Shown: positions 18,197-31,595, counted from the first letter of the stretch. The stretch is 64,000 bases of DNA from Rhodospirillales bacterium (GCA_018432935.1 JAHDSF010000012.1:1-64000), one strand, 5' to 3'. The notes: generated from the sequence alone by a model not told the origin. Numbers and translations: made by a program.

Positions 18197-19882
18197 ATGA
18201 CGGCAACGGCTTCGGTTGGCAAGCTCGCTGTCGGCGTCGTGGTGGCGATCGCCGTCTGCGGCTTGGCGGCGTCGGGCGCGGCAGCCCCGCGCGAGGTCCC
18301 GGGGCGCGCTCGCTCGGAAGGCGTGCAGCGGCCCGATCCGATGGTGCGGCGGACCCAGGAGCTGCTGCTTGAGCTGGCCGAGTACCAGGGTCCGGCCGAT
18401 GGTGTCCACGGCCCGCAGTCGCGCGCGGCATTGCGCTCGTACCTGCGGCGCGCCGGACTGCCGGAAACGACCTCGATCGGCGAGCCGCTGATCCGGCAGC
18501 TCGAAAGCGCGGTGGCGGTGGAGCAGCTCCTGCGCCGCCTCGAGCAGGCCCGCGAGGAAGGCGCCGCTGCCGCCCGCGAAGCCCTGCTCGGCAGCGCGGC
18601 CACGCGCGACCTGGTCGGTGGCAGGAGCGAGGTGGCCGATCCGACCCGCAACCCCACGGCCTGCTTCGCCCAGCCGAACCCCGTCTGCGTCCTGGCCGAG
18701 GCTGTCGAAAGCGCCAAGGCGCTGTCGGTGGAGGAGCGACGAGACTGGGCTTTCGGCGAGATCCTGGTCGCCCAGGCGCGCGCCGGCCTGATCGCCGAGG
18801 CGCGGGCAAGCGCCCGCCGGATGAGCGATGCCCGGCTGATCATGGTGGCGCTGCAGGACATCGCGCTGGCCCAGGCACGGCGCCTGCGCAACGCCGACGC
18901 GGTCGCCGCCGCCGCGACCATCCCCGATTCCTCGCAGCGGATCGAGACCTTGGCCGAGATGGCGCTGCTGCAGGCCGCGGCGGCGCCAGGCGACGCCGTC
19001 GCCAACGCCCGCCAGGCGGGTGTGGCGGCGGCGGCGATGCAGGATCCTGCCCGCGCCGCCGCCTTGATGACGCGCGCCGCCCTGGCGATGGCACGAGCCG
19101 GCGACGTTGACGCCGCCGCCGCGATTCTGGCTTCGGCCAAGGAGCGTCTCGAGCCGGGGCGAAGCCTGGGCCCGGTCGCGGCCGCCTACGCCGAGATCGG
19201 CCGGATCGATGACGCCCTGGCGCTGCTCGAGCACCTGGCATCCGCCGAGGACCGCACCCCGGTGCTGGTCGCGATCGCAGCGGCGCAGGCGGAAGCCGGC
19301 CAGGCCGCCGAAGCCCTGAACACCGCGCAGGCGATCGCCGAGACGCGCTTTCGCGCCCCGGCCCTGGCCCGCGTTGCCGAGATCCTCGCCCGCAAGGGCA
19401 ATGCGGACGGTGCCCGCGCCGCCGCGGAGGCCGCAATCGGAGCCCTGGAAACCGCCACCCCGGCGTACGCCCGTGACGCCACGCTGGCCACGATCGTCCG
19501 GCTTTCCCCGACCCTCGATCGGCAACCGGACTGGGCCCTGGCCGAACGCATCGCCGACCCCAAGGTACGGGCCGAAAGCCTGTGGGCGGTCGCCGCGGTC
19601 CTGGCGACGCGGGCCGACGCCGCGGCCGCCGACGAGGCCCGCAACCGGGCCAGGGAGGCGACCGCCCTCGTCCCCGTCACCCTGACCCGCGTCTGGCTGT
19701 TGTGCGAGGCCGCAGAGACGCGGGCACGGCAAGGCGCCGGCAAGGACGCCTGGCAGCTGTGGCACGAGGCCCTCGATCAGGCGGCGCCGGTCGGCAACGC
19801 CTGGGTGCGGGCCCGCGCGCTGGCCCGCCTCGGCCACGCCCTGGTGGCGATGGAGGAGGCGTCCCGGAACGGTGCCCGCTGA
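18197..19882 (+). CDS. Secreted peptidoglycan-binding-like / helical repeat protein
   Basis: From the ATG at 18197 the product has 561 residues. It has a signal peptide (about residues 1-30), then a PG_binding_1-like segment (TQELLLELAEYQGPADGVHGPQSRAA style) around residues 50-80. About 400 residues of alanine-rich helical repeats of the TPR/Sel1 kind follow. The function is unknown; proteins of this layout act as periplasmic scaffolds near the cell wall. An earlier in-frame ATG at 18134 would overlap the divergent thrB start by two bases and delay the signal peptide, so I prefer 18197. The composition is strongly Ala-rich. Confidence 0.65.
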   Translation: MTATASVGKLAVGVVVAIAVCGLAASGAAAPREVPGRARSEGVQRPDPMVRRTQELLLELAEYQGPADGVHGPQSRAALRSYLRRAGLPETTSIGEPLIRQLESAVAVEQLLRRLEQAREEGAAAAREALLGSAATRDLVGGRSEVADPTRNPTACFAQPNPVCVLAEAVESAKALSVEERRDWAFGEILVAQARAGLIAEARASARRMSDARLIMVALQDIALAQARRLRNADAVAAAATIPDSSQRIETLAEMALLQAAAAPGDAVANARQAGVAAAAMQDPARAAALMTRAALAMARAGDVDAAAAILASAKERLEPGRSLGPVAAAYAEIGRIDDALALLEHLASAEDRTPVLVAIAAAQAEAGQAAEALNTAQAIAETRFRAPALARVAEILARKGNADGARAAAEAAIGALETATPAYARDATLATIVRLSPTLDRQPDWALAERIADPKVRAESLWAVAAVLATRADAAAADEARNRAREATALVPVTLTRVWLLCEAAETRARQGAGKDAWQLWHEALDQAAPVGNAWVRARALARLGHALVAMEEASRNGAR

Positions 19883-19954
19883 TCCGCCGGCTTGTGGGAA
19901 CTCGGCCAAGCCTCTAAAGTCCGCTCGGATGGGATTGCATCGGAGGAGGTTGCG

Positions 19955-20194
19955 ATGCCGGAAGCTGTCGTCGCGCAGAAGGGCCCCTACCCCGTCGAGG
20001 TCCGCGAGGGTCGGACCTACTTCTGGTGCGCCTGCGGTCGTTCGGGCCGGCAGCCATTCTGTGACGGCAGCCACAAGGGCAGCGGGCTGACCCCGGTGAG
20101 CTTCGAGGCGACCGCGACCGAGACCGTCTATCTGTGCGGCTGCAAGCGCACGGCCGACCGGCCGTTCTGCGACGGCAGCCACGCTTCGCTGTGA
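19955..20194 (+). CDS. Twin CDGSH iron-sulfur domain protein
   Basis: This 79-residue protein contains two CDGSH [2Fe-2S] motifs: CACGRSGRQPFCDGSH near residues 25-40 and CGCKRTADRPFCDGSH near residues 60-76. Each supplies the characteristic 3-Cys/1-His ligands. Tandem CDGSH proteins form mitoNEET/Miner-like redox or cluster-transfer proteins within one chain. The ATG at 19955 has a perfect GGAGGAGG ribosome-binding site. It is followed 8 bases later by a lipoprotein gene, so the two may be co-transcribed. The physiological role is unknown. Confidence 0.88.
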   Translation: MPEAVVAQKGPYPVEVREGRTYFWCACGRSGRQPFCDGSHKGSGLTPVSFEATATETVYLCGCKRTADRPFCDGSHASL

Positions 20195-20202
20195 GAGGAC
20201 CG

Positions 20203-20772
20203 ATGCTGCTGCGCGGCGCCGTCATCGCCACCACCATGCTTGCGCTTGCCGGCTGCGCCGGGAAGTCGTTCAACCCCTTCGCCGACAAGGGGCCCCTGCC
20301 GCCCTGCCCGAAGACCAGGGTGCTGACCGAGGCCGGCGAGATCACCAGGTTCCGCGCCGGCCCGGGGCGCGACATCTCGGACGTGCTGTTCAGCGGCCGT
20401 GTCGTCGATGTCGTCGGCGCCTGCGAGCATGACATCGACGACGACAGCAAGGCGGGCGAGATGACGGTGGAGATCGCCCCCGTGCTGGCGCTCGAGCGGG
20501 GACCCGCCGACCGCAGCCGGATGGCCCAGTTCGAGTACTTCGTTGTCCTCCTCGATTCGGCCCGAAAGCCGATCTCGAAGAACCTGTTCGAAGTCCGGGT
20601 GCCGTTCGAGGGCAACGCGGGCCGGATCCAGTACACCGACACGTCGGTCACGCTCAAGGTGCCGCTCAAGGCCGGCCAGACCGGACGCGACTTCGAGATC
20701 CTGCTCGGCTTCCAGCTCGCCCGCGACGAAGTCGAGTACAACCGCTCGCACGCCGCGGCAGGGGTCCGCTGA
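20203..20772 (+). CDS. Putative outer-membrane lipoprotein
   Basis: A 189-residue protein with a lipoprotein signal peptide ending in the lipobox LAGC (Cys18). The mature part is mixed alpha/beta without a domain I can name. Cysteines near residues 36 and 75 could form a disulfide. It directly follows the twin CDGSH gene and precedes the glycine riboswitch. A GC-rich imperfect hairpin with a TTTT loop around 20811-20845 may end its transcript. Confidence 0.7.
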   Translation: MLLRGAVIATTMLALAGCAGKSFNPFADKGPLPPCPKTRVLTEAGEITRFRAGPGRDISDVLFSGRVVDVVGACEHDIDDDSKAGEMTVEIAPVLALERGPADRSRMAQFEYFVVLLDSARKPISKNLFEVRVPFEGNAGRIQYTDTSVTLKVPLKAGQTGRDFEILLGFQLARDEVEYNRSHAAAGVR

Positions 20773-20989
20773 TCCGACTGCGGCAGCCGCCGTGGCCCGT
20801 CCAGGAGACCCGGGGCGAGGGAATCCGTTTTCCGGTCCCCTCGTCGCTCCGCGCCTTCCGAGCGCTTTCCGTGGCGGCGCTTGACCGCTCTCGGGGACTT
20901 GTGGAACACTTCGGCAAGATCGTCGGGTCGCCGGCTCCGAGAACAGCTGTCGAAAGGACTTCGGAAGAGCGACATCCTCTCAGATGACC

Positions 20990-21178
20990 GTTGCGGGAGA
21001 GACCGGCTGCATCGCGGTGCCGGCGCCGAAGGAGCAACCGCCCCGGAAACTCTCAGGCCAAAGAACCGCAACGGGATGAGACTCTGGAAAGCAGGCGTCG
21101 AGAGACTCGGCGTCTCACCGAAGAGGTAACCTGGCCGGGCCGGGGAATCTTTCAGGTCAGAAGACAGAGGGGGCACGT
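20990..21178 (+). promoter_or_regulatory. Tandem glycine riboswitch
   Basis: Two consecutive glycine-aptamer signatures precede gcvT. Aptamer 1 shows GGGAGAGACC (20995), GCCGAAGGAGCAA (21025), AACTCTCAGGC (21048) and ACTCTGGAAAG (21081). Aptamer 2 shows CGAGAGACTCGG (21099), CACCGAAGAGGTAAC (21117), AATCTTTCAGGTCAGAAGACAGA (given here only as position 21145-21167) and GGGGGCA (21169). The layout matches the class known to turn on gcv operons when glycine is abundant. A TTGACC box at 20881 may be the -35 of its promoter. Sixty bases separate the second aptamer from the gcvT start; the expression platform probably acts there. Confidence 0.93.
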
Positions 21179-21238
21179 CTCGGTCGTCGTCGTGGCTTTG
21201 CGACCGGACGTGCCTTTGAACTGTTTGGGAGGGTTACC

Positions 21239-22348
21239 GTGACGAATGCACAGGACCTCAAGCGTACGCCCCTTGGCAGCTTTCACCTCCGGCTGAACGC
21301 GAAGATCGTTCCGTTCGCCGGCTACGAGATGCCGCTCCATTACGAGGAGGGCATCATCACCGAGCACGCCTATACCCGCGAGCACGTCTCGCTGTTCGAC
21401 GTTTCCCACATGGGCCAGGCGATCCTGCGCGGCGCCGACGCGGCGGCCGCTCTCGAAACCCTGGTGCCGGGCGACATCCAGGATCTGCCGCCCGGAAAGA
21501 TGCGCTACACCGTGCTCACCAACGAGCAGGGCGGCATCCTCGACGACCTGATGGTCGGCAATCGCGGCTCGCACCTGTTCCTGGTCGTCAACGCCTCGCG
21601 CAAGGAGCACGACTTCAAGCACATTGCCGAGCGGCTTGCGGGGCGCGCCCAGCTCGAGTTGCTGCCCGACCACGCACTGCTCGCCCTGCAGGGGCCGTTG
21701 GCCGCCCAGGTCATGGGCCGCCTGTCGCCTCCTGCGCGGCACATGATGTTCATGACCTGCGAGAACCTGACGGTCGCCGATGCCCCCTGCTGCGTCGCCC
21801 GCTCGGGCTACACCGGCGAGGATGGGTTCGAAATATCGGTCGGTCCGGAGGACTGCAAGAACCTGGCCCACGCCCTGATCGAGGAGACGGAGGTGAACCC
21901 GGCCGGGTTGGGGGCCCGCGACACCTTGCGGCTGGAGGCCGGTCTTCCGCTCTACGGCAATGACATCGACGAGACGACGACCCCGGTCGAGGCCGGGCTG
22001 TCGTGGATCATCGGCAAGCGGCGCCGCGAGGAAGGTGGCTTCCCGGGGTCCGACATCATCCTGCGCCAGCTGGCCGAAGGCGCCACCCGCCGCCTGGTCG
22101 GGCTCAAGCCGGCGGGCCGGGTGCCGGCCCGCGCCCACACAATCATCACCGACGAGAGCGGCAACGAGATCGGTCACGTGACCAGCGGCAGCTACGGCCC
22201 GACCGTCGGCGGCCCGGTCGCCATGGGCTATGTGCAGACGGCCCATGCCCAGCCGGGGACCGCGGTCCGGCTGATGGTCCGCGGCAAGCCGGAGCCGGCG
22301 CAGGTCGTGAAGCTTCCGTTCGTTCCGCATCGCTACTTCAAGGGCTGA
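21239..22348 (+). CDS. gcvT: Glycine cleavage system T protein (aminomethyltransferase)
   Basis: A 369-residue GcvT of normal length with the family segments [15 protein letters not shown] near residue 22, DVSHMGQ near residue 55 and [12 protein letters not shown] near residue 188. It transfers the methylene unit from aminomethyl-lipoyl-GcvH to tetrahydrofolate and releases ammonia. Translation begins at GTG 21239 after GGGAGGG. It is the first gene of a four-gene operon behind a tandem glycine riboswitch. Confidence 0.96.
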   Translation: MTNAQDLKRTPLGSFHLRLNAKIVPFAGYEMPLHYEEGIITEHAYTREHVSLFDVSHMGQAILRGADAAAALETLVPGDIQDLPPGKMRYTVLTNEQGGILDDLMVGNRGSHLFLVVNASRKEHDFKHIAERLAGRAQLELLPDHALLALQGPLAAQVMGRLSPPARHMMFMTCENLTVADAPCCVARSGYTGEDGFEISVGPEDCKNLAHALIEETEVNPAGLGARDTLRLEAGLPLYGNDIDETTTPVEAGLSWIIGKRRREEGGFPGSDIILRQLAEGATRRLVGLKPAGRVPARAHTIITDESGNEIGHVTSGSYGPTVGGPVAMGYVQTAHAQPGTAVRLMVRGKPEPAQVVKLPFVPHRYFKG

Positions 22349-22368
22349 GCACACGAGACGAGGACATC

Positions 22369-22746
22369 ATGGCGATCACCAGGTTCACCAAGGAACACGA
22401 GTGGGTGCGCATCGAAGGCGACGAGGGCGTCGTCGGCATCACGTCGTACGCGCAAGAGCAGTTGGGCGACCTCGTCTACATCGAGCTGCCCGAGATCGGG
22501 GCCGAGATCGCGGCGGGCGACCAGCTTGCGGTCGTCGAGTCGGTGAAGGCGGCGAGCGAGGTCTACTCGCCCGTCAGCGGCACCGTCGCCGCCACCAACC
22601 AGGCGGTCGCCGACAACCCGGCGCAAGTCAATGCCGACCCCCTGGGCGAGGGCTGGTTCGTCCGCCTCAAGCTGCGCGATCCCGACGAAGCCGAGGGGCT
22701 GATGGACGAGGACGCCTACGCCGTGTACTGCGAAGGACTGGCCTGA
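22369..22746 (+). CDS. gcvH: Glycine cleavage system H protein
   Basis: A 125-residue lipoyl-carrier protein. The lipoylated lysine is K60 in [14 protein letters not shown]. It shuttles the aminomethyl intermediate between the P, T and L proteins. Its stop overlaps the gcvPA start by one base (TGATG). No lpd gene for the L protein is in the operon, so it must be supplied from elsewhere. Confidence 0.96.
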   Translation: MAITRFTKEHEWVRIEGDEGVVGITSYAQEQLGDLVYIELPEIGAEIAAGDQLAVVESVKAASEVYSPVSGTVAATNQAVADNPAQVNADPLGEGWFVRLKLRDPDEAEGLMDEDAYAVYCEGLA

Positions 22747-24089
22747 TGCGCTACCTGCCGCTGACCGATGACGATCGCCGCCAGATGCTTGCGGCGATCG
22801 GCGTCGCCACGGTCGACGAGTTGTTCCGCGACGTACCGGCGGCCGCCCGTCTTCCGGCCCCGGTCGATCTGCCCCGCCACGCCGGCGAGTGCGCGGTCGA
22901 GCGCACGCTGGGCGCGATGGCACGCAAGAACCTCAGCCCCAGCGAGGTGCCCTGCTTTCTCGGCGCCGGCATCTATCGCCACCACGTCCCGGCCGCGGTC
23001 GACCACCTGATCCAGCGCGGCGAGTTCCTGACCGCCTACACGCCCTACCAGCCCGAAGTCTCGCAAGGCACGCTGCAGTACCTGTTCGAGTTCCAGACCC
23101 AGGTCGCGATGATCACCGGCATGGAGGTCGCCAACGCCTCGATGTACGACGGCGCCACCGTCTGCGCGGAGGCGGTGATGATGGCGGCGCGAGTCAGCCG
23201 CCGCAATCGGGTGGTCGTCTCGGGCGGCCTGCACCCCCACTACCTCGACGTCGTCCGCACCTATGCCCGCTTCCTGGGGCTGGACTGCGTCGATCTGCCG
23301 CCCGACTGGGCCGGCGACGAGGACCTCGCCCCCAGCATCGACGGCGCGACCGCCTGTGTCGCGGTGCAGAACCCCGACTTCTACGGCCGCGTCCACGACT
23401 ACTCGGCGCTGGCGCAGCGCTGCCAGGAAGCCGGCGCCCTGCTGGTCGTCACGGTGACCGAGCCGGTGTCGCTGGGATTGTTGAAGCCGCCCGGCGAGAT
23501 GGGCGCGGACATCGTCGCCGCCGAGGGCCAGGGGCTGGGCGGCGCCCCCAGTTTCGGCGGCCCGACCGTCGGACTGATGGCGGCCCGCAACAAGTTCGTG
23601 CGCCAGCTCCCCGGCCGGCTGGTTGGCGAGACCGTCGACGTCGACGGCAGGCGCGGCTACGTGCTGACCCTGTCGACCCGCGAGCAGCACATCCGCCGCG
23701 AGAAGGCGACCAGCAACATCTGCACCAACTCCGGCCTGTGCGCGCTGGCCTTCACCATCCACCTGACGCTGCTCGGCGAGCACGGTTTCCGCCAGCTCGC
23801 CCAGCTCAATCACGCGACGGCCGTCAGCCTCGCCGACCGGCTTGCGAAGGTGCCGGGAATCGAGGTGCTCAACGAAACCTACTTCAACGAGTTCACGCTC
23901 CGGCTGCCGAAGCCCGGGGCCGGAGTCGTCGAGGCGCTCGCAGAGCGCGGCATCCTCGGCGGAGTGCCCGTGTCCCGCTTCCATCCGGAGCGGGAAGAGG
24001 TCAGGAACCTGATGCTGGTCGCGGCCAGCGAGCTGACTACCGAGGACGATGCGGCGGCCTTCGCCGACGCGCTCGAAGAGGTGTTGTGA
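22746..24089 (+). CDS. gcvPA: Glycine dehydrogenase (decarboxylating) subunit 1
   Basis: The 447-residue N-terminal half of a split P protein, with the family features [13 protein letters not shown] near residue 75 and [14 protein letters not shown] near residue 98. With GcvPB it decarboxylates glycine and loads the aminomethyl group onto GcvH. Its stop overlaps the gcvPB start by one base (TGATG), which favours equal synthesis of both halves. The split form contrasts with the fused P protein of enterobacteria. Confidence 0.96.
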   Translation: MRYLPLTDDDRRQMLAAIGVATVDELFRDVPAAARLPAPVDLPRHAGECAVERTLGAMARKNLSPSEVPCFLGAGIYRHHVPAAVDHLIQRGEFLTAYTPYQPEVSQGTLQYLFEFQTQVAMITGMEVANASMYDGATVCAEAVMMAARVSRRNRVVVSGGLHPHYLDVVRTYARFLGLDCVDLPPDWAGDEDLAPSIDGATACVAVQNPDFYGRVHDYSALAQRCQEAGALLVVTVTEPVSLGLLKPPGEMGADIVAAEGQGLGGAPSFGGPTVGLMAARNKFVRQLPGRLVGETVDVDGRRGYVLTLSTREQHIRREKATSNICTNSGLCALAFTIHLTLLGEHGFRQLAQLNHATAVSLADRLAKVPGIEVLNETYFNEFTLRLPKPGAGVVEALAERGILGGVPVSRFHPEREEVRNLMLVAASELTTEDDAAAFADALEEVL

Positions 24090-25570
24090 TGGCCGAAACC
24101 GCATCCGGCAACAAGGCGCTCTTCGTCGAGGAGCCGCTGATTTTCGAACAGGGCGACGACGCGACCAGCGGCGTCGACCTGCCGGCCCCGCCCACGGTGA
24201 AGAACCGCCTGGGCGGGCTCGAGCGCGAGGGGCGGATCGGCCTGCCCGGGCTCGCCGAGCCCGAGGTGGTGCGCCACTACCTGCGGCTCTCGCAGCGCAA
24301 CTACTCGATCGACGGCGGTTTCTATCCGCTCGGCTCGTGCACCATGAAGTACAACCCGCGCCTCAACGAGAAGATGGCGCGGCTCAAGGGGCTGGGTGAC
24401 CTTCATCCGCTGCAGCCGATGTCCACCGTGCAGGGCGCCCTGGAATTGATCGACACCCTGGCCCACTGGCTCAAGGTCCTGACCGGAATGCCGGCGGTGG
24501 CCATGACCCCCGCCGCCGGGGCGCACGGCGAGCTGACCGGTCTGATGACCATCCGCGCCGCCCACGAGGACCGCGGCGATGCGAGAAAGCGGGTGCTGGT
24601 CCCGGAATCCGCCCACGGCACCAACCCGGCCAGCGCCGCCGCCTGCGGCTACGAGGTCGATCCGGTGCCGGCCAACGACCGCGGACGCGTCGATCTGGCG
24701 GCGCTGAAGGCCAAGCTGGGGCCCGACGTCGCCGCCTTGATGCTGACCAACCCCAACACCTGCGGCCTGTTCGAGACCGATATCCTCGAGATCGCCGCGG
24801 CGGTGCACGGGGCGGGCGCCTACTTCTACTGCGACGGCGCCAACCTCAACGCGATCGTCGGCCGGGTGCGGCCGGGCGACCTCGGCATCGACTGCATGCA
24901 CATGAACCTGCACAAGACGTTCTCGACGCCGCATGGTGGCGGCGGGCCGGGCAGCGGGCCGGTGGTGCTGTCGGCGCCGCTCGCCCCGTTCGCCCCGCTG
25001 CCGTACGTGGTCCACGGCGCGGAGGGCTTCCGCCTGGTCGAGCACTACACCGAGTCGGACGCCAAGCCGTTCGGCCGCGTCAAAGGCTTCCACGGCCAGT
25101 TCGGGGTGTTCGTCCGCGCCCTGGCCTACATGATGAGCATGGGCGCCGACGGCCTGCGCCAAGTGGCCGAGGATGCGGTGCTCAACGCCAACTACCTGCT
25201 GGCGCGGCTCTCGGGCGACCTGACGCCCTCGTTCGAGGGGCCGTGCATGCACGAAGCGCTGTTCGACGACCGCTTCCTCAAGGACACCGGCGTTTCTACG
25301 CTCGACTTCGCGAAGGCCCTGATCGACGAGGGCTTCCACCCGATGACCATGTACTTCCCCCTGGTCGTCCACGGGGCGATGCTGATGGAGCCGACCGAGA
25401 CCGAGAGCAAGGGGACGCTGGACGCCTACATCGCCTCGGTGAAGGCGCTGGCAGCCCGCGCCAAGGCGGGAGAGGCCGACTACTTCCACCAGGCCCCGGT
25501 GCACAGCCCCCGCCGCCGCCTCGACGAGACCGCCGCGGCCAGGAAGCCGGTGCTGCGCTGGGCGAAATGA
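24089..25570 (+). CDS. gcvPB: Glycine dehydrogenase (decarboxylating) subunit 2
   Basis: The 493-residue PLP-binding half of the split P protein. The likely Schiff-base lysine is K276 in HMNLHKTFSTPHGGGGPG, and the NYSIDGGFYPLGSCTMKYNP segment near residue 71 is typical of the family. It ends the gcv operon. The transcript runs into a perfect 25-bp hairpin shared with the convergent obgE gene. Confidence 0.96.
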   Translation: MAETASGNKALFVEEPLIFEQGDDATSGVDLPAPPTVKNRLGGLEREGRIGLPGLAEPEVVRHYLRLSQRNYSIDGGFYPLGSCTMKYNPRLNEKMARLKGLGDLHPLQPMSTVQGALELIDTLAHWLKVLTGMPAVAMTPAAGAHGELTGLMTIRAAHEDRGDARKRVLVPESAHGTNPASAAACGYEVDPVPANDRGRVDLAALKAKLGPDVAALMLTNPNTCGLFETDILEIAAAVHGAGAYFYCDGANLNAIVGRVRPGDLGIDCMHMNLHKTFSTPHGGGGPGSGPVVLSAPLAPFAPLPYVVHGAEGFRLVEHYTESDAKPFGRVKGFHGQFGVFVRALAYMMSMGADGLRQVAEDAVLNANYLLARLSGDLTPSFEGPCMHEALFDDRFLKDTGVSTLDFAKALIDEGFHPMTMYFPLVVHGAMLMEPTETESKGTLDAYIASVKALAARAKAGEADYFHQAPVHSPRRRLDETAAARKPVLRWAK

Positions 25571-25576
25571 GAAAAA

Positions 25577-26676
<1,100 letters not shown>

Positions 26677-26692
26677 TCAGACCCGAATCAAA

Positions 26693-26719
26693 AAGGGGAA
26701 TGGCCCGGCCATTCCCCTT
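26693..26719 (-). terminator. Intrinsic terminator after rpmA
   Basis: Arms AAGGGGAATGGCC (26693-26705) and GGCCATTCCCCTT (26707-26719) are perfect and, read on the minus strand, are followed by TTTTT. It lies between rpmA and obgE, so it probably attenuates transcription into obgE and lets the ribosomal protein genes be expressed more strongly. Confidence 0.75.
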
Positions 26720-26750
26720 CCGATTCGACTGAAGTGGATGGCCGCGCAGC

Positions 26751-27014
26751 TTACGCCTTGGCCACCGGCTCCACCGTGATGTAGGCGCGCTCGTCGGTGG
26801 TGCGGTGGAACCGCACGTGCCCCTCGACCAGGGCGAACAGGGTGTGGTCGCGGCCCATGCCGACGTTGGCCCCGGGGTGGAACTTGGTGCCGCGTTGGCG
26901 GACCAGGATGTTGCCTGGGATCACCAGCTCGCCACCGAACTTCTTGACACCGAGCCGCTGCCCGGCCGAGTCGCGGCCGTTGCGGGAGCTGCCGCCTGCC
27001 TTTTTGTGCGCCAT
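26751..27014 (-). CDS. rpmA: 50S ribosomal protein L27
   Basis: An 87-residue L27 with the expected basic N-terminus [15 protein letters not shown] and the [18 protein letters not shown] core. It lies near the peptidyl-transferase centre. The sequence starts directly with AHKKAG and lacks the cleavable leader found in Firmicutes. The ATG lies 6 bases after the rplU stop. Confidence 0.97.
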   Translation of the reverse strand: MAHKKAGGSSRNGRDSAGQRLGVKKFGGELVIPGNILVRQRGTKFHPGANVGMGRDHTLFALVEGHVRFHRTTDERAYITVEPVAKA

Positions 27015-27020
27015 GGGGGG

Positions 27021-27425
27021 TTACTCCTTGCTCTCCGCCTGCGCCTCGGCCTCCGGCGCGGGCTCCTTCTTCGCCTTCTTCGGCTTGGGTGTCGCCTCCA
27101 GCTTGCGGCCGGCGACCGAGACGGCCGTCACGCGCAGCAGCGTCAGGTCCTGGCGGTGGCCGTTCTTGCGCCGGTAGTTCTGGCGGCGCTTCTTCTTGAA
27201 GACGATGATCTTCTCGCCGCGGGTCTGCTCGACCAGTTCGGCTTCGACCACGGCGCCCTCGACGCCGGGCGCGCCGACCACAGGCGCCTTGCCGTCCTCG
27301 GCGACCATCAGCACGTCGGTCAACTCGACCTTCGCGCCGGCTTCGCCTTCCAGCTTCTCGACCGCGATCACGTCGTCGGTCGTGACGCGGTACTGCTTCC
27401 CGCCCGTCTTGATGACTGCGAACAT
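27021..27425 (-). CDS. rplU: 50S ribosomal protein L21
   Basis: A 134-residue L21. The conserved start [13 protein letters not shown] and the [13 protein letters not shown] rRNA-binding segment are present. About 30 extra C-terminal residues rich in Lys, Ala, Pro and Glu extend beyond the roughly 103-residue bacterial norm, as in several alphaproteobacteria. First gene of rplU-rpmA-obgE, behind a good sigma-70 promoter. Confidence 0.97.
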   Translation of the reverse strand: MFAVIKTGGKQYRVTTDDVIAVEKLEGEAGAKVELTDVLMVAEDGKAPVVGAPGVEGAVVEAELVEQTRGEKIIVFKKKRRQNYRRKNGHRQDLTLLRVTAVSVAGRKLEATPKPKKAKKEPAPEAEAQAESKE

Positions 27426-27493
27426 GTTCGTCTCATTGGTTAAAGCCACGCACGGCCGGCACGGGACCGTGGGGCCCGCCGGAAAGAGCGGGC

Positions 27494-27521
27494 AATATAA
27501 CCGGCCTGCCCACGATGTCAA
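27494..27521 (-). promoter_or_regulatory. Sigma-70 promoter of rplU-rpmA-obgE
   Basis: Read on the minus strand, TTGACA (27521-27516) and TATATT (27499-27494) are separated by 16 bases, an almost consensus promoter about 70 bases before the rplU ATG. The transcribed leader (about 27487-27426) contains a GC-rich segment that could fold, but I see no known L21 leader motif. Confidence 0.75.
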
Positions 27522-27626
27522 CGCCTTCATCGCCTCCGAAAGGGGCGCGAAGGCGTGTTGCCCTTCGGAACCGGTTCGGTTAATCTCCGCGCCTTGCCGG
27601 CGGGGCCTCCCCGCCCGGGCGCCAGC

Positions 27627-27715
27627 GGAGGGGTGCCAGAGAGGCCGATTGGGCCGGTCTCGAAAACCGGTGTACCCTACGGGTACCGTGGGTTCGAATC
27701 CCACCCCCTCCGCCA
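27627..27715 (+). tRNA. tRNA-Ser(CGA)
   Basis: A class II tRNA of 89 nt with CCA encoded. The acceptor stem pairs GGAGGGG with CCCCTCC. The anticodon stem CCGGT/ACCGG encloses the loop CTCGAAA with anticodon CGA. A long variable arm (GTACCC...GGGTAC) and the T-arm GTTCGAATC follow. It reads UCG codons. Surrounding sequence shows no integrase or duplicated tRNA end, so it is not visibly used as an attachment site here. Confidence 0.96.
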
Positions 27716-27787
27716 TTCGCCCGCTCGCAGCCATTCTCAAGGCGGCCACGATCGACATCCCGATGGTGCCCCCGGGTCCCCGGGGCG

Positions 27788-30662
<2,875 letters not shown>

Positions 30663-30713
30663 ACTCCTCCCGCCCGTCGCCACCGCCATTTTCCGAACGT
30701 CGCAACCGAGAGG

Positions 30714-31445
30714 CTACCGCCTGTCGAGTATGGCCGGAGGCCGTTTGCGGAAGCTGGAAAGGAACTCGCTGACGCGGTCGAGGTGGGCCTGCATGGCGGC
30801 GGCGGCGCCGCTGCCGTCGCGGTCGACCAGGCAGGTGTAGATCGCCAGGTGATCGGCGATCGCCGGACCAAGGTTCTCGGGCCGCCGTGCGATCTCGCCG
30901 GCCTCGGTGATCATGAACCGACGATAGCGATCCCACAGCCCCGAAACGATGGTGACGAGCGCCGGATTGCGGGTCGCCCTGGCGATGGCGATGTGGAAGG
31001 CGCGGTCGGCGACGTGGCGCATCACGAAGGGGGCGGTGTCCTGCTCGATCTGGTCGAGTGCCGCCTTGATCCGCTCCAAGTCGTCCGGCGCCGCGGTCAG
31101 CGCGGCCAGCCTCGCCGTCTCGGCCTCGATCATGCGGCGGGCCATCAGCATGTCGAACGGGCCGACCTCGTCGAACGACAGGCAGTCCTTCCTCTCGCCC
31201 GCCGATTCGTCGCGCGGCTCGACCACGAAGGTGCCGGCGCCCATGCGGATGTCGACCAGCCCCCTGAGCTCCAGCACGATCAGCGCCTCGCGCAGCACCG
31301 ACCGGCTGACCCCGAACTGCGAGATCAAGGCCCGTTCGGCAGGCAGGCGATGCCCGACCTTGAACTCGCCGGCGCGGATACGGTCCTCCATCTGCTGGGC
31401 GACCTGCTGGTAGAGGCGCGGGGCTTCCTCGGTGCGAAGAGGCAT
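30714..31445 (-). CDS. GntR family regulator, FadR/FCD subfamily
   Basis: The 243-residue protein has a GntR winged helix (about residues 10-75, with LPAERALISQFGVSRSVLREAL) and an all-helical FCD ligand domain. The metal-binding acidic and His residues are plausible at the D, H and H of RAFHIAIARAT and IADHLAIY. FCD regulators usually repress organic-acid catabolism and release DNA on binding the substrate. It is divergent from the sulfatase-tct operon, and matching palindromes lie at both promoters, so autoregulation and control of that operon are likely. Confidence 0.9.
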   Translation of the reverse strand: MPLRTEEAPRLYQQVAQQMEDRIRAGEFKVGHRLPAERALISQFGVSRSVLREALIVLELRGLVDIRMGAGTFVVEPRDESAGERKDCLSFDEVGPFDMLMARRMIEAETARLAALTAAPDDLERIKAALDQIEQDTAPFVMRHVADRAFHIAIARATRNPALVTIVSGLWDRYRRFMITEAGEIARRPENLGPAIADHLAIYTCLVDRDGSGAAAAMQAHLDRVSEFLSSFRKRPPAILDRR

Positions 31446-31462
31446 GGCGCGAGCTCCGGTCT

Positions 31463-31493
31463 AATTGGTCTATCCAATGCGGTCAGACCAATT
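31463..31493. promoter_or_regulatory. Candidate double GntR operator near its own start
   Basis: AATTGGTCT (31463-31471) and AGACCAATT (31485-31493) are perfect 9-bp inverted arms with a 13-base spacer. Inside, ATTGG-N5-CCAAT (31464-31478) forms a second overlapping palindrome. The elements sit about 20-50 bases before the regulator's ATG and match the TTGGTC half-site found at the sulfatase promoter. Confidence 0.6.
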
Positions 31494-31561
31494 AACATAC
31501 CTTGTCTGCGCGCGATTGCAACCCTCATCGCATCCGGCCTGCAAGAGCGCCCACAAGAGGG

Positions 31562-31588
31562 TTGCCGGCTCGCCACGATTGGTATAAT
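31562..31588 (+). promoter_or_regulatory. Promoter of the sulfatase-tct-anSME operon
   Basis: A perfect TATAAT (31583-31588) lies 15 bases after TTGCCG (31562-31567). Transcription would begin near 31595, directly at the operator-like palindrome. Confidence 0.55.
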
Positions 31589-31595
31589 AGGTTCT

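Noticed and set aside
27627-27715. tRNA-Ser as an integration site of a genomic island
   Set aside because: No integrase, no duplicated tRNA 3' end and ordinary gene content on both sides.
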